A stretch of 64,000 bases of DNA, from positions 1 through 64,000 of the forward strand of contig NZ_FZOD01000048.1 of NCBI RefSeq assembly GCF_900188345.1, written 5' to 3'. A model generated the notes under the pieces. That model saw nothing but the letters and a program-made list of their open reading frames with translations. It was not told where the DNA came from and did no database searches. The DNA is from Streptosporangium subroseum. GTDB lineage: Bacteria > Actinomycetota > Actinomycetes > Streptosporangiales > Streptosporangiaceae. Made by a program: the position numbers and the translations under genes. Positions 41,978 to 50,393 of this stretch are shown in pieces. Each line of letters begins with the position of its first letter. Position 1 is the first letter of the stretch.

Positions 41978-43885
41978 ATGGCATCCCGGACCATTCGCTT
42001 CAAGCTCTACGCGTTGCTCAGTCTCCCGATCGTGGCGCTCGTCGCACTCTGGGCGTTCGTCACCGGCTACGTCGTCGGGGACTTCTTCGAGCTGCGCCAA
42101 GCCAGCACCCTGTACGAACAGGTGTCGGCACCCGCCACCGCGCTGGCCATCGAGGTTCAGCAAGAGCGCAGGTTCTCGGCCATCCAGCTCAGCAGCGCCA
42201 CCGACCAGGTCGACGGGCTGCCCGAGGCGCGCGGACGGACGGACAAGGCGGTCACCGAATTCGTCCGGCACACCACCGCACTGGAGACCACGTCGGTGCT
42301 CGACCCGGCACTGGGCGCCGCGATCTCCGAGGTCTCCCTCCAGGCGGAGAAACTGCGCACGATCCGAGGGGACGTCGACGGGCGCACGGTCAACCGGCTC
42401 CAGGCGGTCGAGGCGTTCAGTGACATCACCGACGCGGTCTACCGGCTCCAGGACCAGGTCGTCACCGTCTCGGAGATCGGGCTCTACCAGCAGGCCGTCG
42501 GGCTCCAGCGGATCTCCCACGCGCAGGACCTGCTCTCCAGGGAGAACGCGCTGATCTCCGGCGCGACCCTGGCCGGTCAGCTGACCCACGCGGAGTACGA
42601 GGCGATCGAGGTGCTCGCGCCGAACCGGCGGCTGCTGCTCTCCGAGGGCGTCGCGGCGCTGGACGACGAGCTCAGCGGTCCTTTCAAGACGCTCGTCGTC
42701 TCTCCCGGCTACCGAGGGCTGGTCGCCCTGGAGGTCGAGATCGTCGAGGAGTCGAAGCTTCCCTTCGACAAGAGGGCCTGGCAGCCCATCGCCGACGCCT
42801 TCAGCTCGACCACGGACAAGTTCCTGACCAGCCGGGGCGCGCTGCTGAACGAACGCACCGACGCCACCGCGGGCGGCATCATCGCGCAGATCATCATCGC
42901 GGGCGGCCTCGGGCTGGCCGCGATCCTGGGCGCGGTGATCCTGTCGGCCAAGCTCGGCAGGAGGCTCGCCGAGGAGCTGGGCCACCTGCGCATGACGGCC
43001 CTGGAACTGGCCGAGGTGCGGTTGCCCCAGGTCGTCGAGCGGCTCAGACGAGGGGAGTCCGTGGACGTGAAGGCCGACGCGCCGCCCATTCCCACGACCG
43101 GCACCACACTGGAGATCACCGATGTGGCCCGCGCCTTCTCCACCGTCCAGAGCACGGCCGTCGAGGCCGCCGTGGGCGAGGCCAGACTTCGCCACGGCTT
43201 CAACCGGGTCTTCCGCAACCTCGCCCGGCGCAACCAGTCGCTGGTCCACCGCCAGCTCACCCAGCTCGACTCCATGCAGCGCAAGACCTCCGAACCCGAG
43301 GTGCTTGAGGACCTCTACCGGCTGGACCACCTCACCACCCGCATGCGGCGGCAGTCGGAGGGCCTGATCATCCTCTCCGGCGCCACGGCGGGCCGTACCT
43401 GGCGCAACCCCGTGCCCCTCCTGGACGTGGTCCGCGCGGCTGTGGCCGAGGTCGAGGACTACAAGCGGATCAACGTGCTTCCCATGCCGGACGCCAAGCT
43501 GACCGGCACCGCCACCGCCGACGTCACCCACCTGCTGGCCGAGCTCCTGGAGAACGCGACGGTCTTCTCTCCGCCCACCACCCCGGTGAGCGTCCGAGGG
43601 GGGATCGCCGGGCGCGGCTTCGTGGTGGAGGTGGAGGACCGAGGGCTCGGCCTGCAGGTCAGGGAGTGCGAGGCGATCAACGAGCGACTCGCCAGCCCGC
43701 CCGCGTTCGACGTGGCCGACAGCGAGCAGCTCGGCCTGTTCGTGGTCAGCCAGCTGGCCGCCCGGCACGGCATCAAGGTCACCCTGAACCGTTCCCCCTT
43801 CGGGGGCACCACGGCGGTGGTGTTCATCCCGCAGACGGTGCTCACGGCCGCCGAGGAGGTATCGGCCGCGACGGCCTACGAATAG
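41978..43885 (+). CDS. NIT-domain sensor histidine kinase (CvnA-like)
   Basis: A 635-aa membrane kinase-like protein. TM1 (about 10-32) precedes a nitrate/nitrite-sensing (NIT) extracellular region (about 55-300), with TM2 at about 300-322. A cytoplasmic kinase core follows: dimerisation helix EVLEDLYRLDHLTTRMRRQ and ATPase boxes LLENATVFSPPTTPV and VEDRGLGL. This is the layout of CvnA proteins of actinobacterial conservons, but the usual cvnB (roadblock), cvnC (DUF742) and cvnD (GTPase) genes are missing. Its 3' end overlaps the convergent glycosyltransferase-like gene by 44 nt. Confidence 0.87.
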   Translation: MASRTIRFKLYALLSLPIVALVALWAFVTGYVVGDFFELRQASTLYEQVSAPATALAIEVQQERRFSAIQLSSATDQVDGLPEARGRTDKAVTEFVRHTTALETTSVLDPALGAAISEVSLQAEKLRTIRGDVDGRTVNRLQAVEAFSDITDAVYRLQDQVVTVSEIGLYQQAVGLQRISHAQDLLSRENALISGATLAGQLTHAEYEAIEVLAPNRRLLLSEGVAALDDELSGPFKTLVVSPGYRGLVALEVEIVEESKLPFDKRAWQPIADAFSSTTDKFLTSRGALLNERTDATAGGIIAQIIIAGGLGLAAILGAVILSAKLGRRLAEELGHLRMTALELAEVRLPQVVERLRRGESVDVKADAPPIPTTGTTLEITDVARAFSTVQSTAVEAAVGEARLRHGFNRVFRNLARRNQSLVHRQLTQLDSMQRKTSEPEVLEDLYRLDHLTTRMRRQSEGLIILSGATAGRTWRNPVPLLDVVRAAVAEVEDYKRINVLPMPDAKLTGTATADVTHLLAELLENATVFSPPTTPVSVRGGIAGRGFVVEVEDRGLGLQVRECEAINERLASPPAFDVADSEQLGLFVVSQLAARHGIKVTLNRSPFGGTTAVVFIPQTVLTAAEEVSAATAYE

Positions 43886-45269
43886 CCGGCACGGCCAGCG
43901 CGGCGGCGAGGCAGGCGAACGGGATCACCGGCAGGACGTAGCGGTGGTCGAAGTCGAGCACCGCCACCGGTCCCACCAGCAGCGCCGCCGCCACCCCCCA
44001 GGGCAGCAGCGCCGTCCGCCGCCGCAGCACCGCGCCCAGCCCGCCGACCGCCAGGATCACGCCGAGCAGCGGGCCGCGCAGGTAGGCGGGGTACTGGTAG
44101 GCCACGAGGAAGCTCGCGTACGGCTCGACCGAGTACAGGCCGCGGATGTCCGTGTCGTACTGCTCGCGCACCTTGTCGATCAGTGGGAAGCCGGGCAGCG
44201 GCCGGCTCCCGCGCCCGAAGCCGAAGGCCGGGGTCGTTCGGGCGGGGTGGGCCACGGGGGTCCAGGCGAAGGTGAGCCAGGTGTCCCTCACCACCTCGCG
44301 GAGATAGTCGAACGGCTGGGCCGCGATGGCGCGCAGGGCGAAGGAGCGAGCCAGGTCGTTGTGGGAGAACCTGTCACCGGGAAGCCGGTTGAGCGAGGCC
44401 CCGGGGGCCCACACGTACTCCGACGCCGCGTCCACGACCGTGCCGTTCGGGCACAGTTTCGCCTCCTCCGGCGGCGGCTCGATCACCGCGCAGTCGGCGA
44501 AGGTCATCGTGCGCGCCCACAGCGCGACCCCGTCGGCGCCGCTGAGGGCGAACCTGCCGTGATAGTGGTCGTACCAGCCCGCGTAGGCGGCGAGCGGGAG
44601 GGTCCCGGCGATCGCCATGGCCGCCAGAGGCCGCCATCCGGCGCGCCGTACGGCCAGCAGGACCAGCACCACGACCAGCAGGGGCAGCGCGATCGTCCTG
44701 GTCAGCGCGGCAGTCGCGAACAACAGGCCCGCCCCCGTGGCGGCCCGTGCCGACAGCTCCGGTGACCACATCAGGGTGACGAGCCCGGCGACGACGAGGA
44801 AGACGAACTGCGTGTCCGACAGGACGGCGTGTTCGAGCCGCAGGAAGGAGGCGTCGAACAGGACGGGCACAGTGGCCAGGGTCGCACCCCAGGCGGGCAG
44901 CGACTTCCGGCGGAGCAGGACGTAGATCATCAGCCCGATCCCGAGGCCCATGGTGTGCTGGACGGCCGCGATCACCTCCACGCTGTGGAAGGGCCACAGG
45001 GCCCTCAGCAGGAGCGGGTAGCCGATCGGATGGAACGCGGCCGACGGTCTGAGGTGGACGGCGGCGTCCAGGTAGGAGAAGGAGTCGTACCAGTAGAGCT
45101 GGGCGGGCCGGTAGCCGAGCATCGTGACCACGCGCAGGGCCGCGGCCATCATGAGGACCGCGGCGAAGAGGCGGTGGGTCGCGAGCGCACGGCGGGCCTG
45201 AGGAATCGCCACCGGGCGGAGGTCTGTGAGCACGCCGAATCCGATCGTCGTCGTGGGGAGCCGGCGCAT
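43842..45269 (-). CDS. polytopic membrane protein, GT-C glycosyltransferase-like
   Basis: A 475-aa protein with about ten hydrophobic helices. The first loop after helix 1 has YWYDSFSYLDAAVHLRPSAAFHP, with acidic residues and an HPIGYP motif typical of GT-C type polyprenyl-phosphate-sugar transferases (GT39/GT87-like). A ~150-residue loop-rich part (about 235-375) contains CAVIEPPPEEAKLC. It may transfer a sugar from a lipid carrier at the outer face of the membrane. Its tail overlaps the kinase gene by 44 nt, convergent. Specificity is unknown. Confidence 0.72.
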   Translation of the reverse strand: MRRLPTTTIGFGVLTDLRPVAIPQARRALATHRLFAAVLMMAAALRVVTMLGYRPAQLYWYDSFSYLDAAVHLRPSAAFHPIGYPLLLRALWPFHSVEVIAAVQHTMGLGIGLMIYVLLRRKSLPAWGATLATVPVLFDASFLRLEHAVLSDTQFVFLVVAGLVTLMWSPELSARAATGAGLLFATAALTRTIALPLLVVVLVLLAVRRAGWRPLAAMAIAGTLPLAAYAGWYDHYHGRFALSGADGVALWARTMTFADCAVIEPPPEEAKLCPNGTVVDAASEYVWAPGASLNRLPGDRFSHNDLARSFALRAIAAQPFDYLREVVRDTWLTFAWTPVAHPARTTPAFGFGRGSRPLPGFPLIDKVREQYDTDIRGLYSVEPYASFLVAYQYPAYLRGPLLGVILAVGGLGAVLRRRTALLPWGVAAALLVGPVAVLDFDHRYVLPVIPFACLAAALAVPAIRRPSRPIPPRRP

Positions 45270-45582
45270 GCGAAAGAGAGCGCACGGCGGAAGAAGAACG
45301 TGAATGAGCCGGGGCGGGCGGGAGCGAGTCGGGAGCGGCGGTCAGCCCGCCGCGGTCAGGGGCTCTCCACGGGAGAGCGGTTCGACTCGCACCTTGGAGA
45401 GACGCCGGGCAGGGCGTTCCGCTGCTTCACCCGGCGCACGATTTCCATCCGGACACGGCCTCATCCCATCGCCCGGTCGTGTCCCGGCCTGCGACCCGCC
45501 TCGACCCGGAGATGTCACGGCCCCTGACCGCGAACGCGCTGCTGGGCGGGGGAGTGCGCGATCGCGATTTTCCCGTGGACGT
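45270..45582. other. intergenic region without a supportable gene
   Basis: About 310 bp between two minus-strand genes. It contains the promoter side of the glycosyltransferase-like gene, GC-rich throughout. I see no repeat, hairpin or coding frame with a ribosome site. Confidence 0.4.
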
Positions 45583-46545
45583 CTAACGCGAGATCATGAC
45601 TCCCCCCGGGATGTCCCTGGCCTCCTCCGGGACGTTTTCCGCGGCCGTGTCCGAGGTGAGGTCGCCGGACGCTCGGGGGCCCTGCTCGCACCGGTTCTCC
45701 GGAGCGAAGGGGGCGTCCTCGGGTGAGGCCGGGGTCTTCTTGGTGGGTGAGACCATCACGATCGCCGAGTCCGAGGATTCCAGGACGGCGTCCAGGACGT
45801 ACCACGATCCGGGCGCAGAGTCCCGCATTCCCTCCTGGTTGTAGAAGGCGAACTTCGGAGCGATGCCGCGCTCCTCCAGCAGCGGCCGCACCTCGTCGAG
45901 GGTCCTGTTGACGAAGTCGACGCAGTGGAGCGACTCGCCGGGCGCCGCGAGGCTGATCCGCCAGTTGTACTTCTCACCCGGGCGGCCCTTACGCGCGAGG
46001 GAGACGAAGGCCCGTCCCGTGAAGGTGATGGGGACCTTGAGCTCGATCGGGCATCCCGCTTCGAAGCGGCAGACTCCCGGGCGGTCGATCGTCGAGATGA
46101 GGTCCTTCCTGCTCTTCCGTTCCGCGTCGGACAGGCCGTCGGCCTGCCAGTCCATCACCATGATCCGGCCGTCGAGGCTCGGCGGTGCCGATGCGACGTT
46201 GAGTGTGATCTTGAGGCCGCGGGCCCGGAGCTCGGACTCGTACATCTTCGGACTGGCGTAGAGATCCTTGACCGTGATGACGTAGTAGCCGCCCTCCGGC
46301 TTGATGTCGAGGGCTGCGGAGGCCGGGGTCGTGCCGAAGCCGGTGGGAAGCACCCAGCTCAGCACCATGGTCGCGGCGACGAGTCCGGCGACGATCGGCA
46401 CCGCGAACCGCCAGGGCCGCCGCTGGGCGGGCCCGAGGGCCGGGGCTGTGGTGATCTCATCGAACAGCTCCCTGGCACCCGGGGTCATGCCGGGGCCGGG
46501 GTCGGCTGCGATTCCCGCGACGAGGCGGTCGATGGTGTTCATCAC
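45583..46545 (-). CDS. membrane protein co-transcribed with an ECF sigma factor
   Basis: A 320-aa protein. A ~45-residue cytoplasmic N terminus and one membrane helix (about 47-68) precede an extracytoplasmic domain (CRFEAGCPIELKVP, LHCVDFVNRTLDEVRPLLEERG). The start overlaps the sigma gene's stop (GTGATG), a coupling typical of sigma/anti-sigma pairs, and the topology fits a membrane anti-sigma factor. However no ZAS zinc motif or other anti-sigma domain is visible, so that role is inferred. The C terminus is acidic. Confidence 0.7.
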   Translation of the reverse strand: MMNTIDRLVAGIAADPGPGMTPGARELFDEITTAPALGPAQRRPWRFAVPIVAGLVAATMVLSWVLPTGFGTTPASAALDIKPEGGYYVITVKDLYASPKMYESELRARGLKITLNVASAPPSLDGRIMVMDWQADGLSDAERKSRKDLISTIDRPGVCRFEAGCPIELKVPITFTGRAFVSLARKGRPGEKYNWRISLAAPGESLHCVDFVNRTLDEVRPLLEERGIAPKFAFYNQEGMRDSAPGSWYVLDAVLESSDSAIVMVSPTKKTPASPEDAPFAPENRCEQGPRASGDLTSDTAAENVPEEARDIPGGVMISR

Positions 46546-47093
46546 AGCTGTCCTTTCGCCAGCGCGACCGCGCGCGAGCCGTATCTGGCCATGTCGAGTC
46601 CCGCGGAGTTCAGCTCCCTGGCGAGCCGTTTTCTGGCCCGATGCAGCCGCAGGCGCACCGCGCCGTGGGAGCAGTCCAGCACCTTCGCGATCTCCTCGCA
46701 GCTCAGGCCCTCCCAGCTGATCAGAGAGAGCAGTTCCCGGTCGTCGGGACGCAGGCGCATGAAGGCCCGACGGATCCCGTCGGGGTCGTCCTCGACGACG
46801 TTCTCGGACCAGACGGTCAGTTCGGCGCGGAGCCGTACGGCCAGCGCGGTCCGCCGGGTCTCGTCCCTGTGCTTGTTGGCCAGGGTCCGGCGGGCCACGC
46901 CGTAGAGCCAGAGCCTGGCCTCGTCGCCCTCCGGGATGTCGCCCACCCTGCGCCAGGCCGTGGTGAACGTCTCGGCGAGAGCGTCGGCGGCGTCGTCGGG
47001 GGAGCCGGTGCGCCGCCGTACGTAGGCGAGCAGATCCGGATAGTGCGCGTCATAGATCTCTTCGAAGCGCTGCTTGGGTTCAGGGGGGCCCAC
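46542..47093 (-). CDS. ECF RNA polymerase sigma factor
   Basis: A 183-aa ECF sigma-70 factor. Region 2 (EIYDAHYPDLLAYVRRRTG, then LAETFTTAWRRV) and region 4 (LRPDDRELLSLISWEGLSCEEIAKVL, then GAVRLRLHRARKRLA) are complete, with a short linker. GTG 47093 follows AAGGAAG. It is first in a two-gene operon with the membrane partner. An inverted repeat lies 47 bp upstream. Which stress or target it serves is not apparent. Confidence 0.92.
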   Translation of the reverse strand: MGPPEPKQRFEEIYDAHYPDLLAYVRRRTGSPDDAADALAETFTTAWRRVGDIPEGDEARLWLYGVARRTLANKHRDETRRTALAVRLRAELTVWSENVVEDDPDGIRRAFMRLRPDDRELLSLISWEGLSCEEIAKVLDCSHGAVRLRLHRARKRLARELNSAGLDMARYGSRAVALAKGQL

Positions 47094-47446
47094 GCTGCTT
47101 CCTTTCGACGGAGACTCTTCGACTCCACATGTCCGGATATAGAGATGTGTTTCATCTCTAACGGGACCTTTTCAATTCACTTCCGCGACTGAGTCGGGTG
47201 ATCGAGGTGTTCAGGGCGGCAGTCCGGGCTGGTGAATGAGGCGAAACATGTGAAAACGACCCCACCGGTCCGTGCCGGGAGCCCCGGGCACCCATGATCG
47301 CGCACTGTTATGGCTCCGCTGCGATAAGCGATACATCGGCTGCCAAGCCGTTTGCAAATCGACCCGTTCACAGTGTGACCACAAGCCTGTTCGCGAGACG
47401 GAAGCCGCGCGGACCGGGCGCGTCGCACGACCTGAGAGGAGCCCCC
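47094..47446. other. divergent intergenic region, sigma factor / DUF6220 operon
   Basis: A 350-bp gap between divergent operons. It holds the inverted repeat TAGAGATG-N5-CATCTCTA (47140-47160) near the sigma gene. The stretch 47320-47400 (GATAAGCGATACATCGGC) is AT-richer and may hold the promoter of the oxidase operon. No gene is visible. Confidence 0.45.
47140..47160 (-). promoter_or_regulatory. inverted repeat upstream of the ECF sigma gene
   Basis: Perfect 8-bp arms TAGAGATG and CATCTCTA separated by TGTTT, placed 47-67 bp before the sigma GTG. Likely a regulator site or promoter element; no binder is identified. Confidence 0.45.
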
Positions 47447-47902
47447 ATGCGCAAGGTTTTCCTGGTCTTCGCCGGTCTACTGCTCGTCGCGGTCATCGCG
47501 CAGTTCTACCTGGCGACCTTCGGCGCCTTCGAGCGGCCGCTGCCCGAGCCCGGGACCGGGGCCATCGTCCCGCACGCCATGAACGGCACCACGGTGATCC
47601 CGATCCTCTCGCTGCTCACCACGATCATCGCCGCCGTCGCCCGGGCGGGCCGCAGGCTGATCGTGCTGAGCGCCGTGCCGCTGGTGGTCGTCATCGGCCA
47701 GCTGTTTGTCATCTTCCCCCTGGTCGAGCTGACCGGCAGCACCATGGAACGGACGAACACCGGGGGCCACATCGTCTTCGGCTTCCACGCGATCCTCGGG
47801 GTGCTGATGCTGGGGGCGGTCGTGACCCTCTTCCAGGAGGCCCGGGCGCTCGCCAGGGCCGGGACGGTGGCGCCCGTCGCCGAACCGCACACCGGGGTCT
47901 GA
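47447..47902 (+). CDS. DUF6220-like four-helix membrane protein
   Basis: A 151-aa membrane protein with helices at about 5-24, 50-66, 72-92 and 106-127. It has conserved-looking histidines at VPHAMNG and GGHIVFGFHAILG. ATG 47447 follows GAGAGGAG. It ends 4 bp before the multicopper oxidase start, so the two are co-transcribed, suggesting a redox or assembly role in the membrane. It is of the same kind as the ECF41-associated protein at 21934. Confidence 0.75.
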   Translation: MRKVFLVFAGLLLVAVIAQFYLATFGAFERPLPEPGTGAIVPHAMNGTTVIPILSLLTTIIAAVARAGRRLIVLSAVPLVVVIGQLFVIFPLVELTGSTMERTNTGGHIVFGFHAILGVLMLGAVVTLFQEARALARAGTVAPVAEPHTGV

Positions 47903-47906
47903 TCTC

Positions 47907-49925
47907 GTGACCACCGCTCAGCTCCTGGCTCTCGACACCATCGTGCTCGCCCTCGTCGCGGGCTGCTGGCTGGGCGGCGGTGTGGCGGCGGTGCTGGCGG
48001 GGCGGGACCGTTCGCCCCGCACCGCGAGGATCGCGGCGGGGCTGGTCGTCGCCGCCCTGGTGTGCACGGCTCTGCGCGTCGCGCTGACCGTCGGGCTGGC
48101 CGGCGCGGGCTGGTGGTTCGCCGCGGACAAGCTGCTGCTCGCCCTGCCGCTGGTGGTCGTGCCCGGACTGGTCGCCGCGGTGATCAGCCTTCCCCGCCTG
48201 GTACGGCTCGCGCCCGGCGGGGCCGCGGTCGCGGGCCCGATCCTGATCGCGGGCTACGGCGGCCTGGGCGGTGTGGCGGCGGCGCTGACCGTCTCGTATC
48301 CGGTGAGTCCCGTCGCGGCCGGGGTGATCACAGGACTTGTCGCCGGCGCGTCCGTGCCGACCTGGAGGACGCTGTCCGGTCACCCGCCGAGCCGGCGGTG
48401 GAGCGCGGCGGGCGGAACCGCCGTGCTCTGCTTCGCCGTCGTCTGGGCGGGCGGGGCGGTGTGGTCGAGCCGCCTGCCCGACCGTCTCAACCTGGGCGCC
48501 CACCATGGAAGCGGCGCGGTCGCCGTACCCGGCCACAGTGGCACGGGCGCTCCACCTGGCCGCCAGGTGTCGGTGACCGATCTCCGGGAGTCCGCCGCCA
48601 CCGAGCGTCCGGCGCGGAGCTTCACGCTCACCGCGCGGCCCGCGGACATCACGCTCGCCTCCGGGCGGGTCGTGCGGGCCTGGACGTTCGACGGGCGGGT
48701 CCCCGGTCCCACCGTCCGGGTCCGGCAGGGAGAGCTCGTGGAGGTACGGCTGCGCAATCAGATGCCCGATCTCGCCGTGACCCTCCACTGGCACGGCTAC
48801 CACGTGCCCGCAGGGGATGACGGGGTCGCGGGCGTCACCCAGGACGCCGTACGGCCCGGCGGCGAGTTCGTCTACCGGTTCCGCGCCACCGATCCCGGCA
48901 GCTACTGGTACCACAGCCACGACATGGCCAATCCGGCGGTGCGGATGGGGTTGTTCGGCATGTTCGTCGTCGATCCCGTCGATCCCGTCGATCCCGTCGA
49001 TCCGGCGGGCACCGGCGGAGCGGCCGGTGACAAGGACGCGACCGGCCGGACCGCCCTGTCGGACCACACGGTGGTGCTGCACACGCTGGGCGTCGCCGGC
49101 ACCGTGGCCGTGGACGACCAGGCCCCCGCCGACGGCCTCGCCCGGCTCCGGGTCGCGCCCGGCACACCGGTGCGGCTGCGCGTCGCCGCCACCGACAACG
49201 TCCCCCGCACCCTCGGACTCAGCGGCGTGCCGTACCGGCTGACCGCCGTGGACGGCCGTGACCTCACGCGACCCGGCCGGCTCGACGACCGGCGGTTGCG
49301 CCTGGCGGCCGGAGGCCGGTACGACCTGACGTTCACGATGCCGTCGCGGCCCGTGCTGCTCTCGGTGGACGGCCGGGACGACCTGGGCCTGCTGATGACC
49401 GGCGGCGAGGGCGCCGCGCCGCCGCCGGCCCGGGGACCGGTGCTCGACATCACCTCGTACGGCCAGGCCGCGCCGCCCTCGACCGGCCCCTTCGACAGGG
49501 AGATCACCTGGGTTCTCGACCGGAGGTTCGCCCTGCTCGACGGGGTGCCCATGCTCGCGCACACGGTCAACGGACGGGTATGGCCCGACATCGAGACGCC
49601 GGTCGTCCGCGAGGGTCAACTCATCAAGATCACCGTGGTGAACCGGGGCAGGGACACCCATCCGATGCATCCTCACGGCCACCACGTGCTGGTGCTCTCC
49701 CGCAACGGACGGCCCGTCACCACGGGCCCGCTGTGGATGGACACCCTCGACGTCGGGCCCGGCGAGGTGTGGGAGGTGGCGCTCCGCGCGGACAACCCCG
49801 GCATCTGGATGTCGCACTGCCACGATCTCAGCCACGCGTCCCTGGGAATGACCTTCCACCTCGCCTACGAGGGCGTCACCACCCCGTTCGACGCGGGCCG
49901 CGCCTCGGGCAACCATCCCGAGTGA
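47907..49925 (+). CDS. multicopper oxidase with an N-terminal membrane domain
   Basis: A 672-aa protein. The first ~190 residues are six hydrophobic helices. A cupredoxin oxidase follows with all copper sites: LHWHGYHVP, YWYHSHDM, THPMHPHGHHV and MSHCHDLSHASLGM (type 1 Cys-His). The last part lacks an obvious axial Met variation. It should oxidise a substrate at the outer membrane face and reduce O2. A VDPVDPVDPVDP microrepeat lies at the end of domain 1. Multicopper oxidases are normally secreted without such a domain. Co-transcribed with the DUF6220-like gene; substrate unknown (Cu(I), phenols or organics possible). Confidence 0.9.
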   Translation: MTTAQLLALDTIVLALVAGCWLGGGVAAVLAGRDRSPRTARIAAGLVVAALVCTALRVALTVGLAGAGWWFAADKLLLALPLVVVPGLVAAVISLPRLVRLAPGGAAVAGPILIAGYGGLGGVAAALTVSYPVSPVAAGVITGLVAGASVPTWRTLSGHPPSRRWSAAGGTAVLCFAVVWAGGAVWSSRLPDRLNLGAHHGSGAVAVPGHSGTGAPPGRQVSVTDLRESAATERPARSFTLTARPADITLASGRVVRAWTFDGRVPGPTVRVRQGELVEVRLRNQMPDLAVTLHWHGYHVPAGDDGVAGVTQDAVRPGGEFVYRFRATDPGSYWYHSHDMANPAVRMGLFGMFVVDPVDPVDPVDPAGTGGAAGDKDATGRTALSDHTVVLHTLGVAGTVAVDDQAPADGLARLRVAPGTPVRLRVAATDNVPRTLGLSGVPYRLTAVDGRDLTRPGRLDDRRLRLAAGGRYDLTFTMPSRPVLLSVDGRDDLGLLMTGGEGAAPPPARGPVLDITSYGQAAPPSTGPFDREITWVLDRRFALLDGVPMLAHTVNGRVWPDIETPVVREGQLIKITVVNRGRDTHPMHPHGHHVLVLSRNGRPVTTGPLWMDTLDVGPGEVWEVALRADNPGIWMSHCHDLSHASLGMTFHLAYEGVTTPFDAGRASGNHPE

Positions 49926-49974
49926 GTCACGGCCGGGGGACTCGGGGCCGTCCCGACGTCGAGGCCGTTTTTGA

Positions 49975-50289
49975 TCAGGCGGCCTGCCCGAAGGATTCCT
50001 CGGACAGGACGAGGTCGAGGAGACCGGGAAAACGGGCGTCGAGGTCGCCCCGGCGGAGGGTGATGTAGAGCTTGCGCCCGGACGGACGCTGGTAGATGAC
50101 GCCGCTCTCGCGGAGCACCCGCCAGTGGTTGGTGAGGGTCGACTTCGGGACGCCGGGCACGATCGCACCGCAGAACATCTCCTCGCCGGGGGCGAGCGCC
50201 CGGACGATCGCGGCCCGGACCGGGTGGCCGAACGCGGCGAGAACCTCTTCCAGCCTGAACTGCTCGGGTGACGGGTGAAGCGGTGTCAT
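49975..50289 (-). CDS. ArsR-type HTH regulator
   Basis: A 104-aa winged-helix protein (LEEVLAAFGHPVRAAIVRALA, then PKSTLTNHWRVLRESGVIYQR). ATG 50289 gives a typical N terminus; the frame to 50325 has no support. There is no metal-binding Cys pair in the recognition helix, so it is probably not a metal sensor. It is divergent from an MFS exporter with a palindrome between, and likely represses it. Confidence 0.88.
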   Translation of the reverse strand: MTPLHPSPEQFRLEEVLAAFGHPVRAAIVRALAPGEEMFCGAIVPGVPKSTLTNHWRVLRESGVIYQRPSGRKLYITLRRGDLDARFPGLLDLVLSEESFGQAA

Positions 50290-50347
50290 GGAGCGATTGT
50301 ACGGAAAAAGCGAACTTGACGGCATGGCCTCAATTGTACGAGGATCC

Positions 50348-50366
50348 CGAACAGTCGAACTGTTCG
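50348..50366. promoter_or_regulatory. operator palindrome between arsR-like and MFS genes
   Basis: CGAACAGT-CGA-ACTGTTCG, perfect 8-bp arms, with a further CGAAC at 50374-50378 in reach of the GTTCG arm. It ends 27 bp before the MFS start. Direct repeats TTGTACG lie at about 50298 and 50334 toward the regulator gene. Confidence 0.75.
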
Positions 50367-50393
50367 TTTTTTCCGAACAATCTGAAGGAAACC

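Noticed and set aside
41165..43768. 867-codon minus-strand open frame
   Set aside because: Antisense to the amidohydrolase and the NIT-domain kinase, both strongly supported; Gly/Arg/Val-rich with no motif.
45583..46545. Zinc-binding anti-sigma factor (ZAS) assignment for the sigma partner
   Set aside because: Topology and coupling fit an anti-sigma factor, but the H-x3-C-x2-C motif is absent, so only a descriptive call was made.
48961..49011. Frameshift or assembly error at VDPVDPVDPVDP in the multicopper oxidase
   Set aside because: The GATCCCGTC microrepeat is a multiple of three and the frame continues into a normal second domain.
47709..50168. 819-codon minus-strand open frame
   Set aside because: Lies opposite the multicopper oxidase, whose copper motifs are intact; composition is that of a shadow frame.
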